Shown one piece after another: positions 9,043-17,713 of a stretch of DNA of 64,000 nucleotides; the stretch's first letter is position 1; each line of letters starts with the position of its first letter. This DNA is from Gammaproteobacteria bacterium (GTDB taxonomy: Bacteria; Pseudomonadota; Gammaproteobacteria; SZUA-229), in assembly GCA_029882355.1 (NCBI GenBank), contig JAOUKV010000008.1, positions 46,794 through 110,793 on the forward strand, written 5' to 3'. Under the pieces are notes generated by a model. It was not told where the DNA came from. It did not search any database and worked only from the letters and a program-made list of their open reading frames with translations. The position numbers and the translations under genes were made by a program.

Positions 9043-10791
9043 TTAATTTTTTTCAAGCTTGGTCGTTTCAGATAATGTGAATGAATTACCCATAAACTTA
9101 ATGTGTGGGGTAATTTTAATCCCCGTCAAAAACCAGTCACCTTTACCTTCCACTTCTCTTACTTTGATTTCTACACGTCGTAACGGTCTTCGTGCACGAA
9201 CACCTGGTGCAGGATTATCCATGTCAGATACATACTGCTTAATCCAGTTATTTAGTTCATGATCAACATCACGGCGATTTTTCCATGTGCCGATATGCTC
9301 ACGCTGCATCATTTTTATATAATGTGAGATGCGACTGATAATTAATAAATAGGGTATCTGAGCACCTAATCTGACAGACAAGTTATTTTCTCTATTTTTT
9401 TCGTTATTATCTTCATGAAAAGCATGGGTGGAATAAGCCGAATAAAATGCAGCACTGTCATCACCTTTATGCACACTCAGTGGGATAAACCCTTGCGACA
9501 CAATTTCTGCTTCTCTTTTATCCGTTAAAAGAACTTGTGTCGGAATTTTTCCCGTGCGCATATCATCAGAATTCACACCTGCCTGAGACATGCCTTGAAC
9601 TTTACCGTCTTCACCTCCCATGATATTCAAACAAAGACGATATTTTGAAAAGCTAGATACCAGGCGTGTAGCAAAAGCAAAAGCAGCATTACCCCAAACT
9701 AAATTCTTTCCATTTTTACCAGTAGATTCTCGATAAAATAAACCACCTGTGGCGATATCATACGGCTGCCGTAACAAGAATGCAGGTAGTGTTAATGCAA
9801 CATACCGTGAATCAGGTGATTCTCTAAAGGACTTCCATTTGGCATATGATGGCTGCTCAAAAATAGATTTAACATCTCTAAGGCGGCTAAAATCCTCATA
9901 GCTAGACACACCAAAAAACTCAGCCGATGCTGATGCAATAAATGGCAGATGAGATATTGCAGATACCGCTGCAATTCGCTGCAGTAGTTTTATATCAGGA
10001 GCCTTTGGTGTGAAATCGTAATTGCCAATTATCGCACCATAAGGTTTACCCCCAAACTGCCCAAATTCGGCTGAGTAAACTACCTGATAGAATTCGGATT
10101 GGATGACTTCCGGGGCGTCCTCTAAATCATCCATCAATGCTTGCTTACTAATATTTAAAACATCGATTTCACAATTCTCGGAAAAATCTGTACGCTCCAC
10201 AAGGAAATTTAATGAACGCCATATAGCTTCTAGCTGTTTAAACTTCTCGTGATGTAATATCTCATCTAACTGCAAGGTCATGCGATTTGTTAATTCTGAA
10301 ACAAGCCTTCCAATAATACTACTATCAGATGATACATCGCTTAGCGAAAAGCCTTCATTATCAAGAATTTTTAATATTGCAGGATGCACGTCTTTGATAG
10401 TCGATAAATCAACGTTGTCATCACTTTCTACAAACTCAATAAATTCACTTATAGCAGAAAAAGCCTTTGTATTTGCAATAATATTCTTCGGACTAAAATC
10501 ATCAAGTGACTCAAATATATATTCTAAAACAAGATCACTATCATCCTGCAGTAATTTATTTTCAACGTGAATACTTATTTCAGGTTTGAGCCTTAAAAAC
10601 AGACTCACCAAACTATTTTCTGAAACCACCTGTACTTCTTGACCTTCAAAATATTCTGAATTCTCATTACAGGTAAAATCACCACAAACTAGCAAGCGAA
10701 ATGGCAGTTCAATTTCCTGCTCAGAACCGCCTACTGTTGTTTTATAGACAAAGTTAACCCTATCTACCGAAATATTTTTTGACTCAGCCAT
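9043..10791 (-). CDS. TssB-TssC fusion, second T6SS sheath protein
   Basis: 582 residues from the ATG at 10789-10791, which has an AAAGGA ribosome site; the frame stays open to 10824, but that longer start would overlap tssM. Residues 8-118 match TssB: RVNFVYKTTVGGSEQEIELPFRLLVCGDFT parallels RVNIVYKSSTGDQSEDVELPLKMLMIGDYT in the separate TssB at 22354, and both continue to a DFSP motif. Residues about 162-582 match TssC (LDEILHHEKFKQLEAIWRSLNFLVERTDF, EFGQFGGKPYGAIIGNY, LPAFLLRQPY). The TssC N-terminal arm, including the helix that ClpV grips in VipB, and the TssB C-terminal helix are lacking. It sits between tssM and hcp copy 1. Role inferred: an accessory or alternative sheath subunit that ClpV may not recycle. 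Confidence 0.9.
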   Translation of the reverse strand: MAESKNISVDRVNFVYKTTVGGSEQEIELPFRLLVCGDFTCNENSEYFEGQEVQVVSENSLVSLFLRLKPEISIHVENKLLQDDSDLVLEYIFESLDDFSPKNIIANTKAFSAISEFIEFVESDDNVDLSTIKDVHPAILKILDNEGFSLSDVSSDSSIIGRLVSELTNRMTLQLDEILHHEKFKQLEAIWRSLNFLVERTDFSENCEIDVLNISKQALMDDLEDAPEVIQSEFYQVVYSAEFGQFGGKPYGAIIGNYDFTPKAPDIKLLQRIAAVSAISHLPFIASASAEFFGVSSYEDFSRLRDVKSIFEQPSYAKWKSFRESPDSRYVALTLPAFLLRQPYDIATGGLFYRESTGKNGKNLVWGNAAFAFATRLVSSFSKYRLCLNIMGGEDGKVQGMSQAGVNSDDMRTGKIPTQVLLTDKREAEIVSQGFIPLSVHKGDDSAAFYSAYSTHAFHEDNNEKNRENNLSVRLGAQIPYLLIISRISHYIKMMQREHIGTWKNRRDVDHELNNWIKQYVSDMDNPAPGVRARRPLRRVEIKVREVEGKGDWFLTGIKITPHIKFMGNSFTLSETTKLEKN

Positions 10792-10804
10792 AAGATGTCC
10801 TTTA

Positions 10805-13800
10805 TCAGTTAGACCAGCAAGCAATCACTTGTTTTGGCGGAGATAGCGGTACGGCAGTTAGCATCTGAATAACTGGGCCTTGACCTTTGATCGTGTAATT
10901 TACATCAATCGCTTTAACAGAAGAATTAATCAACTGAGAGGCCTGTTCTGGAAAGTCTTCTGGTTTAAAAATATGTCTGCCATCAATAAAGTCAGCAAGA
11001 AATAATGAAAACCCTTTTCTTCCAGAATATGTTTTACGTAGAGAATATTCACCTAATTCGATCCTTAATGTAACATCACCACATTTTTCGAGTGACCATA
11101 TAAAATCATTAGATGCTGAATAGTTATAATTTGCCAGAGTCTGCACTGCATCAGCACAGTGTAAATCTACGTAGGTAGCAAACGGTGATATTGTTGCACT
11201 TTGATTAATACCCGTAGGTAAGGCTCCAATTTTAACTGTAAATTCATTGGCAACGATACTTCTACCTTCATCAGCATTATTAATAAAACTCATGAAGTTA
11301 GATTCCCATGAGAGTGATTTTTTTTCTACAACACTAGGAATATACCCCTTCCTATATTTTTTACTCAGGAATGGCATTGCAACTTTATCCAGGTAATTCC
11401 ATACCAGACCATCATCTCCGATTAATGCAACACCCAACTTATCTTCATTGACCCCGACAATCCCTGATAATACTTTATCTTCCCAGTCAGTTTGAAGGTG
11501 GCACGCAGTTTCTTGTTGCATATAGTCATAAGCTAACCGGACTGGACCTGTATATAAATCCCAGAACAAGCGATTGCTTTCACGAGGCTTGCCTATTATG
11601 CGCTGCAGATTTGTTATTGCCGTCCATGCTTTTGCACCAGCATCATCTCCTTTGCTGATTTCGTCTGGATTCGTAAATGCATTTACTGTTGCGTTATAGG
11701 ATAATTTTGTCGAATCAGAATTAAATGCTATATCTTGCAATGCCAACTTATATTCCTTATATGTTGTAGCAGCTTGTTCTAGCGCATCATCAAGATCAAC
11801 TTCTTTACCACCACCCGACATTTTATCGGCTTTCTTTTTAGCCTTCATGCCAGTCTTTCCAGCTTTTGCCACAGCTTTACCAACGCCGCCAAGCTTACCA
11901 ATGAGCTTAAGTGCCATTTTAGCTGCTTTTTTATTACCCTTTCCGTCATCACCACCAGAGGCATCACCAACAAAGTCCTGCATCTCAGCAAAATAATTAA
12001 TTTTTTCACGTGCCTGAAAATAACCCTCGGCATAGACAGGTTCCAGCTCAGTAGAAACTCGTCGCATAAATGAGAAGTACGGGTTATCTTTGCCAGTCAT
12101 TGTCTCAAGCGTATCAAGCCATTCCTTACGCCCTCTTAATTTGTCTTTCCCAGAATCAAACTGTTCTGCAAATAACTGCCATGTTTTTAAATATTTTCTA
12201 TTATAGAAAATCATGAACTCTTCTTTAATCGTAGATAGCTCGATTGAGCCTTCACTTGATTGATTTAATTCATCAAGAAATTGATTAAGAAAATCACGAC
12301 CTATAAGTGTATAGGCAGCATCGATAACTGGCTGATTATTAATAACACGACTACCACCCCAAAAATCATCAAGCTTAACTTTGGCAAAGCCCTGGATGTT
12401 GGCCCATTCAATCAACCACTCATGATTGCCATGACTAGAAGCAACAGTTTTTACTAAAAGCGCCTGTAATGAATTTTGTTCTTCAGTGAGGACAATAGCA
12501 GACGGTTGCAGAAGTGTATACTGTCGGTATAAAGCATCAAAAAGCTGTGAAGCTTCAACGCTAATTGTATCACTTACTGAAACAAGGTATTCATCAGGGA
12601 CTTTTGGAAGAGCATCAAAACCAATCATATCTTCTTTTAAAATGGCTTTAGTTAAATTTATTCGACGAACAATGCCTGATACTAAATATGCCGTTTGCTC
12701 ACTACTAATGCTTCCGACTAATAAATTAAGTGGTTTATCTATTGAAACCAATAACTCATTTTTAAATGTGTCGATATAAATACTGACTAGCTTTTTATAT
12801 TGTGGCGATTGATTAAAAGGCCCATACCATGGAATGACCCATTCATTCTCAGCCTGTCGTATTTCAGAAATCAACTCATGAAGACGATTCAACGCAATAA
12901 TTTGGTCACTGGTATCACCTTCAACAAGATTTACTTCTGAATAGGATTCAACGATTCTATCAAGAGTTGATTTATCATTGAGGAAAGTGGACGTAAGACC
13001 GATCATTACTAACAGCAACAATGCGCCACTGGTACTTATACCGTAGTTTCTAATCGCACGTCTAACCCTCTCTGAACTAGCTAGTGTACTTAATATTCCA
13101 CGATCCGGAGGCATTACCTTCGTAAATAAATGATGCAGAAAAATGCCTTTATTACTTAATTTATCTGAATTAGTTTCAGCCTGTGATTGTTGACTGGAAC
13201 TAAAATACAACCCCCTGAATCTTGGTGTTTCCTGGTATAGATTGTCCTTCAGTGCTGTACGTGCAAAAGCATGTAAACCTTTTCGCATCTTCTCTAAATT
13301 TAGAGGAAGCTCAATAAGACTATCATCAGGATTATCGTTACGCTCCATCATCAATAAACGAAGTTCTTTAATGCGTCCTAGCACTTCATCAAAAGCCTTA
13401 TTAAGGATGCTTTCAATATCGCCAGTTTCTTCTTCGCACAAATACCCCATAACTTGTTGCAATGCATCTTCAGGCAAGTAATTGCACCAGTTAGAAAACT
13501 GATCAACAAGGTCGCATTTTGTAACCATTAGGTATACAGGCATTTGCGCTTCAAGGCGTTCCATCAAATCATTAATACCTGAACGGATCTGCTGCCCCTC
13601 TTCCATTAATTCTTCTTCCGAACATGTTAGCAATCGCTCGGCAGAAACAACCAGAACGACACCATTCAATGGTTCTTTCTGTTTGTGACGGGATAACATT
13701 CCAAGCAACGACGCCCATTCTTTACGATCCCTCTTATCTACATCAGGAACCGCATATCGTCCGGCCGTATCAATAACAATTGCTTGATCGTATAACCACC

Positions 13801-14275
13801 ATTCAAGATTTAATGTAGAGCCATCAGCATGTTCAGATAATTCCATCGCGGGTGTTAGTAAGCTTGCATTACGTAATGCAGTACTTTTACCAGAGCGAGG
13901 TTTGCCGAATACCATATACCACGGCAACACATACAGGGGATCACCTTTAAGTTTTAGATGTGACGATTTAAGAGTTTTAACCGCTTTATTCCAATCTTTT
14001 TTCAAGCCCTTCAGTAAGTCCTTGGATGACATACCTAATTCAGCATCAACTAAAGAATTTTCTTTTTGCAGCACTCGCATTACTTGAGCCTTTGCGCGAT
14101 ATCTGATTATCATTTTTTTAATCAGAATAACTAGCACCCAAAGCCCAAGAATCAAGCCAAAGATAATCGCGGCTTTTTCTAACGGCAGCTCCATTAGTAA
14201 TGCAACACCAAACACAATACCTGCAATCAGCAGTACGATGAAAAGATAAAGCAAGAAAGTGAAGAATTTTTTCAT
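10805..14275 (-). CDS. tssM: TssM (IcmF/VasK) inner-membrane protein
   Basis: 1156 residues. TssM with TssL and TssJ forms the T6SS membrane complex. Two membrane helices lie at residues about 4-28 and 34-54, a cytoplasmic GTPase-like domain carries Walker A GKPRSGKST (124-132), and a third membrane helix lies near residues 415-435 (SGALLLLVMIGLTST). The large periplasmic part follows and contacts TssJ. Odd: a Lys/Ala/Gly-rich stretch of about 50 residues, encoded near 11808-11970, interrupts the periplasmic part. The gene starts 6 bp after tssL and ends 13 bp before the fused sheath gene. Confidence 0.95.
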   Translation of the reverse strand: MKKFFTFLLYLFIVLLIAGIVFGVALLMELPLEKAAIIFGLILGLWVLVILIKKMIIRYRAKAQVMRVLQKENSLVDAELGMSSKDLLKGLKKDWNKAVKTLKSSHLKLKGDPLYVLPWYMVFGKPRSGKSTALRNASLLTPAMELSEHADGSTLNLEWWLYDQAIVIDTAGRYAVPDVDKRDRKEWASLLGMLSRHKQKEPLNGVVLVVSAERLLTCSEEELMEEGQQIRSGINDLMERLEAQMPVYLMVTKCDLVDQFSNWCNYLPEDALQQVMGYLCEEETGDIESILNKAFDEVLGRIKELRLLMMERNDNPDDSLIELPLNLEKMRKGLHAFARTALKDNLYQETPRFRGLYFSSSQQSQAETNSDKLSNKGIFLHHLFTKVMPPDRGILSTLASSERVRRAIRNYGISTSGALLLLVMIGLTSTFLNDKSTLDRIVESYSEVNLVEGDTSDQIIALNRLHELISEIRQAENEWVIPWYGPFNQSPQYKKLVSIYIDTFKNELLVSIDKPLNLLVGSISSEQTAYLVSGIVRRINLTKAILKEDMIGFDALPKVPDEYLVSVSDTISVEASQLFDALYRQYTLLQPSAIVLTEEQNSLQALLVKTVASSHGNHEWLIEWANIQGFAKVKLDDFWGGSRVINNQPVIDAAYTLIGRDFLNQFLDELNQSSEGSIELSTIKEEFMIFYNRKYLKTWQLFAEQFDSGKDKLRGRKEWLDTLETMTGKDNPYFSFMRRVSTELEPVYAEGYFQAREKINYFAEMQDFVGDASGGDDGKGNKKAAKMALKLIGKLGGVGKAVAKAGKTGMKAKKKADKMSGGGKEVDLDDALEQAATTYKEYKLALQDIAFNSDSTKLSYNATVNAFTNPDEISKGDDAGAKAWTAITNLQRIIGKPRESNRLFWDLYTGPVRLAYDYMQQETACHLQTDWEDKVLSGIVGVNEDKLGVALIGDDGLVWNYLDKVAMPFLSKKYRKGYIPSVVEKKSLSWESNFMSFINNADEGRSIVANEFTVKIGALPTGINQSATISPFATYVDLHCADAVQTLANYNYSASNDFIWSLEKCGDVTLRIELGEYSLRKTYSGRKGFSLFLADFIDGRHIFKPEDFPEQASQLINSSVKAIDVNYTIKGQGPVIQMLTAVPLSPPKQVIACWSN

Positions 14276-14281
14276 TATTTT

Positions 14282-14956
14282 TTAATATTTCACAAGTTGT
14301 TGAATTTCATTTAGTGTTGCTGCAATATCGAAACCAAAGTACAGCATCATAATCACAATAATAGTTACTGGTAAGCCAATCAGGACTGGGTATATATTTA
14401 ATCTTGGTTGATACCCTGAACTCTTATCCAAACTATGACCACGATATGCAAACGGGAACAATGTCGCCGAATCAATATCCTGCTCTGACTCATCAGGTAA
14501 AATTACGCTCAAATTAAACGCTTTGATTTCTTCGTAACGCTGCCGATCTTCACCACGAAAGTATTTACCTCTAAAACCAAGCCCTAAACACAGGGCATAT
14601 ATTTCTCTTATATCTCTATCAGGCCCAAATTTATTCAATTCGTTCAAGCGATCATAGAATGCTGATCCCGCACTTGTTGTGTTAAAACAAAGCCTTTGCA
14701 ATGTATTTGTTTTCCACTCACTTTTATACGCCCAGTTTGAGCAAAGAAATAATTCATCAACAAATGCAACAACAGGGAACTTTGCTTGCTCAAGCATTTC
14801 ACTAGAGATAGCATATTCTTCGGACATTGTTTTTGATTTATCCAGCAGTGACATCAGATTAGTTCTTGCCTCATCTGCCGATGCAACTTGTATATCACCT
14901 CTAGCCAGTTTACGAGCGTACAATATGGCATCTGTAAAACAGTCTACTATTCGCAT
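14282..14956 (-). CDS. tssL: TssL (DotU/IcmH) inner-membrane protein
   Basis: 224 residues. TssL binds TssM and links the membrane complex to the baseplate. The conserved cytoplasmic domain shows YAISSEMLEQAKFPVVAFVDELFLCSNWAYKSEWKTNTLQ and the EIYALCLGLGFRGKY motif. A single C-terminal membrane anchor lies at residues about 188-210 (IYPVLIGLPVTIIVIMMLYF). It ends soon after the anchor and has no C-terminal OmpA/peptidoglycan-binding domain, which some TssL proteins carry; wall anchoring therefore has to come from elsewhere. One base separates its start from the tssK stop. Confidence 0.95.
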   Translation of the reverse strand: MRIVDCFTDAILYARKLARGDIQVASADEARTNLMSLLDKSKTMSEEYAISSEMLEQAKFPVVAFVDELFLCSNWAYKSEWKTNTLQRLCFNTTSAGSAFYDRLNELNKFGPDRDIREIYALCLGLGFRGKYFRGEDRQRYEEIKAFNLSVILPDESEQDIDSATLFPFAYRGHSLDKSSGYQPRLNIYPVLIGLPVTIIVIMMLYFGFDIAATLNEIQQLVKY

Positions 14957-14957
14957 A

Positions 14958-16343
14958 CTACTTCCTCACAACCACAAGTTCGACCTTAGTATCTTGTGGT
15001 GCCTCTTCCCATAAAAGAGATACGTTTTGCTGCCTGGCCACACTACTCCACTGATCATCATGAACATCAAGACGTAAGTAGTATGAATTAGGCCGACGAG
15101 GCAAACCTGGTGGAGGTGCAGGCATATAAATCATACCAACACCTGGCAATGAGCGTTCAACCAATACTTCAACTGAATCTCTTGATGACAATTTAGCCGC
15201 GGTTAACAATGACTGTTGTGCATCATCAAAACTATCCATTGTATTAACAATCAGATAGAAATCCACATGCTCTGTAAAGAATTCCTGTGGCACATCCGCA
15301 GAAAAAGCCACTTCATCTCGTATCATCTCAACCAGATATTGAGGCCCTATTGTTATTTCATTTAATAATTGCGTAACTAAAGAGCTGGCAGAGGTGAAGC
15401 AGTGACCAATGTCACTATGATTATACGGTGGCAACAAACGCTCGCCATCAGCCGTCTCTCCCAATACCGTAACACGGTCTGTAAAGGTACTTACCTCGCC
15501 TACAAGTTCTCGAAGTACTCCGTAAACAATCCAGGGATGAACATCGCCACATTCAGACAAATGAAAAAGCCTGGGCACAAAACGACTCAATGATTGCAAG
15601 GCCATTTTGTAACGAAGTAGATTTGCATCAAATCCTTTTTTAGCATGTACAGGTGCTTTATAAGATGATAACTGTAATGCTCTTCCCATGATCTCATCAC
15701 GCACATCCTTAACTAGCCTTGCCAGCTCTGGCACAGCGCTTAGAGTTACTGTTGGCGGTACAAAATGTCGGTTATACATTATCGAATCACCATCACGAAT
15801 AACCTGAGCAACAGGAATAAGTTCATAATCATTCATATCATCTTTTTCATTATCAAAGACTATTTTGACAACATGGTTTAAGAACTTGACTTGCGCTTCT
15901 GGACCATCAACATACATATCCTTGACGTCTTCTGGATTTGCCATGCTAACAAAGCGTGTATTTATATCATTAACATTATTCAATTCATTAACGACAGTAA
16001 CATTATCACCAAACTTATTATATTTATGAATAGCCAGATAAATGGTGAATGGCTTTTCAGGATCAACCCACTCAGATTCAAAAGAACGAGGTGCAACAAC
16101 GCCATTATCTGGAACTGACACAAATGTCCCATCAGAAAAAATAAACTCACCCTTATCGATTTCACAGGTTCGATGGTTTAATGAGGCACTTTGCATCTCA
16201 ATTGAACACACACCCCAGAAATGAGGCTGTTGAAAAGTGTGATAAGGATACAATAATGACTGCTGATATCTTTCAGCAAGCTGAAAGTGCTGCGGCTGCA
16301 AAAATAGACCTTGATGCCAAAATACTGGTTTATTATTTCCCAC
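14958..16343 (-). CDS. tssK: TssK (ImpJ/VasE) baseplate protein
   Basis: 461 residues. TssK trimers connect the baseplate to the TssJLM membrane complex. The hallmark N-terminus is present (KPVFWHQGLFLQPQHFQLAERYQQSLL), as is the C-terminal LPRRPNSYYLRLDVHDDQW. The start is GTG at 16341-16343, preceded by AGAGGTG, and gives the expected family N-terminus. It lies between tssJ and tssL, and tssK to tssM are spaced by only 1-6 bp. Confidence 0.95.
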   Translation of the reverse strand: MGNNKPVFWHQGLFLQPQHFQLAERYQQSLLYPYHTFQQPHFWGVCSIEMQSASLNHRTCEIDKGEFIFSDGTFVSVPDNGVVAPRSFESEWVDPEKPFTIYLAIHKYNKFGDNVTVVNELNNVNDINTRFVSMANPEDVKDMYVDGPEAQVKFLNHVVKIVFDNEKDDMNDYELIPVAQVIRDGDSIMYNRHFVPPTVTLSAVPELARLVKDVRDEIMGRALQLSSYKAPVHAKKGFDANLLRYKMALQSLSRFVPRLFHLSECGDVHPWIVYGVLRELVGEVSTFTDRVTVLGETADGERLLPPYNHSDIGHCFTSASSLVTQLLNEITIGPQYLVEMIRDEVAFSADVPQEFFTEHVDFYLIVNTMDSFDDAQQSLLTAAKLSSRDSVEVLVERSLPGVGMIYMPAPPPGLPRRPNSYYLRLDVHDDQWSSVARQQNVSLLWEEAPQDTKVELVVVRK

Positions 16344-16419
16344 AACACACCTCTGTATTAACCATTGTTAGTTGTACCATAAAGTTCATATCATTTAGTT
16401 TTTAATAAAATACCTGGAG

Positions 16420-17061
16420 TTATTTAATAGCATCAGACCAATCAATATCGGATCTATTGCTACTTCCACTTTGAGTCGATTTTTTTTTATTATCAGTAAT
16501 CTGTTTTGTGCTTGAGCGCCCCAGGTCTACATAAATATTTAATTTATCTGGGAATGCTTTTGCTTCATCTGATATTAATGTTAATGCAACCAGTCCTTTT
16601 TCTACGAGTCCACGTTCTTGTGCACGCATCGGTATAGGGAACACTTTAATATCTTTTGTCGGATTAAGATTGTAATAACCGACAATCATGCCTAGATGTT
16701 GTGCAGATTGAGCGCGATTAAGAGTCACTTTTTTTTGCTCACCAGGTCTAACATTAATTAATGTAAAACCAGCAACTGTTTCATCAATCTGACCTTTTTG
16801 AAGTAATTCGACAGCACCTTCCATTGTCACTGATAAACCACTAAACGTATTTGGATCACTCAATTGAAAAACACCAATTGCCAATGAGTGAGGTCTTCCG
16901 CTAACGGAATTCAAATCTGCAGGCGCTGATATAGACACTGTAATTGCACGCTTAGCATACGTCCAATCATCAGGATCAACTGTTAATTCTGTTGGCGTTG
17001 AGCTACAAGCTTGTAACATAAACACTACAAGTACGTATAAGCACCTATTATTTAGCAACAC
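16420..17061 (-). CDS. tssJ: TssJ (VasD/SciN) outer-membrane lipoprotein
   Basis: 213 residues from a GTG start. TssJ is the outer-membrane lipoprotein of the T6SS membrane complex and binds the periplasmic part of TssM. A short signal peptide ends in the lipobox MLQAC, so Cys19 is the likely lipidated residue. The rest shows the family beta-sandwich sequence, with SAPADLNSVSGRPHSLAIGVFQLSDPNTF. The C-terminal 30 residues are Ser/Lys-rich and look unstructured. No good ribosome site precedes the GTG. A hairpin terminator (17088-17128) stands between this gene and the upstream hcp, so expression of tssJ and the downstream genes may depend on read-through. Confidence 0.9.
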   Translation of the reverse strand: MLLNNRCLYVLVVFMLQACSSTPTELTVDPDDWTYAKRAITVSISAPADLNSVSGRPHSLAIGVFQLSDPNTFSGLSVTMEGAVELLQKGQIDETVAGFTLINVRPGEQKKVTLNRAQSAQHLGMIVGYYNLNPTKDIKVFPIPMRAQERGLVEKGLVALTLISDEAKAFPDKLNIYVDLGRSSTKQITDNKKKSTQSGSSNRSDIDWSDAIK

Positions 17062-17087
17062 TTCAAATTATATCCATAAAAATAAAC

Positions 17088-17128
17088 AAAAAACCAAGCC
17101 GATACTGAATCCTCAATATCGACTTGGT
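17088..17128 (-). terminator. Rho-independent terminator after hcp copy 2, inside the T6SS operon
   Basis: On the minus strand a 12-bp stem (ACCAAGTCGATA pairing with TATCGGCTTGGT, one G-U pair) with a 12-nt loop is followed directly by TTTTTTG. It lies 7 bp after the hcp stop and before tssJ. It probably lets hcp be made in excess over the membrane-complex genes. Confidence 0.8.
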
Positions 17129-17134
17129 AATAAC

Positions 17135-17650
17135 CTAGCCTGCGCTACCTGCACGCCAGTCATCAGTACCTTCAGTACCAGCAACCTCATGCGTCCATGT
17201 AATAGTTGAATAGCTAAATGAAACTTCTTCAAGATGCGTAAAATGTGCAGTATTTGGGTCCTGACAATTTGGCATGATACTTTTAATATCAACGATTGCA
17301 GCACCTTCTAGCTCATGTGTAAAATAATGCTCATTCAAGCCTTCAGATGAAGTACGGTACCATTCAATACGACAAATCAAACTCTCACCAGTAACTAATG
17401 CCTGATATAAAAGCGGGGAAGCTTTATCAAAAACTTTTGTTACTGTAAGTGGTTTATGAATACGCGTACCGGACGGTTGACCGCTTTGTGAATCACGAGG
17501 AATCATAATACTGTGTTCAAACGCCTGTACCATAAACTGATCGTCACGACCTTCCTGATATAAATTACCGACACTTTCTTCGGATAATGCACCTTCAGTA
17601 ATCATGCCTTGCGTTACACCTTCTACGCTCATAAATGCTGGAATTGGCAT
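17135..17650 (-). CDS. hcp: Hcp (TssD) tube protein, copy 2
   Basis: 171 residues. Second T6SS tube protein, with the family pattern PIPAFMSVEGVTQGMITEGALSEESVGNLYQEGRDDQFMVQAFEHSIMIP, the middle HKPLTVTKVFDKASPLLYQALVTGE and the C-terminal FSYSTITWTHEVAGTEGTDDW. The ATG follows GGAGAAGAG. It lies between clpV and tssJ and is followed by a strong terminator, as expected for a highly expressed structural protein. Together with the separate tssB-tssC pair upstream it probably makes the main tail tube, while hcp copy 1 goes with the fused sheath gene; that pairing is inferred from gene order. Confidence 0.93.
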   Translation of the reverse strand: MPIPAFMSVEGVTQGMITEGALSEESVGNLYQEGRDDQFMVQAFEHSIMIPRDSQSGQPSGTRIHKPLTVTKVFDKASPLLYQALVTGESLICRIEWYRTSSEGLNEHYFTHELEGAAIVDIKSIMPNCQDPNTAHFTHLEEVSFSYSTITWTHEVAGTEGTDDWRAGSAG

Positions 17651-17713
17651 ACTCTTCTCCTATTAGTTAACAAATATTAAAAATCATTTAGACCAGTAAA
17701 CAGAATTTTTCTA

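Noticed and set aside
10792..10824. Longer start of the fused sheath protein
   Set aside because: It overlaps the tssM end and has no ribosome site, whereas ATG 10791 follows AAAGGA.
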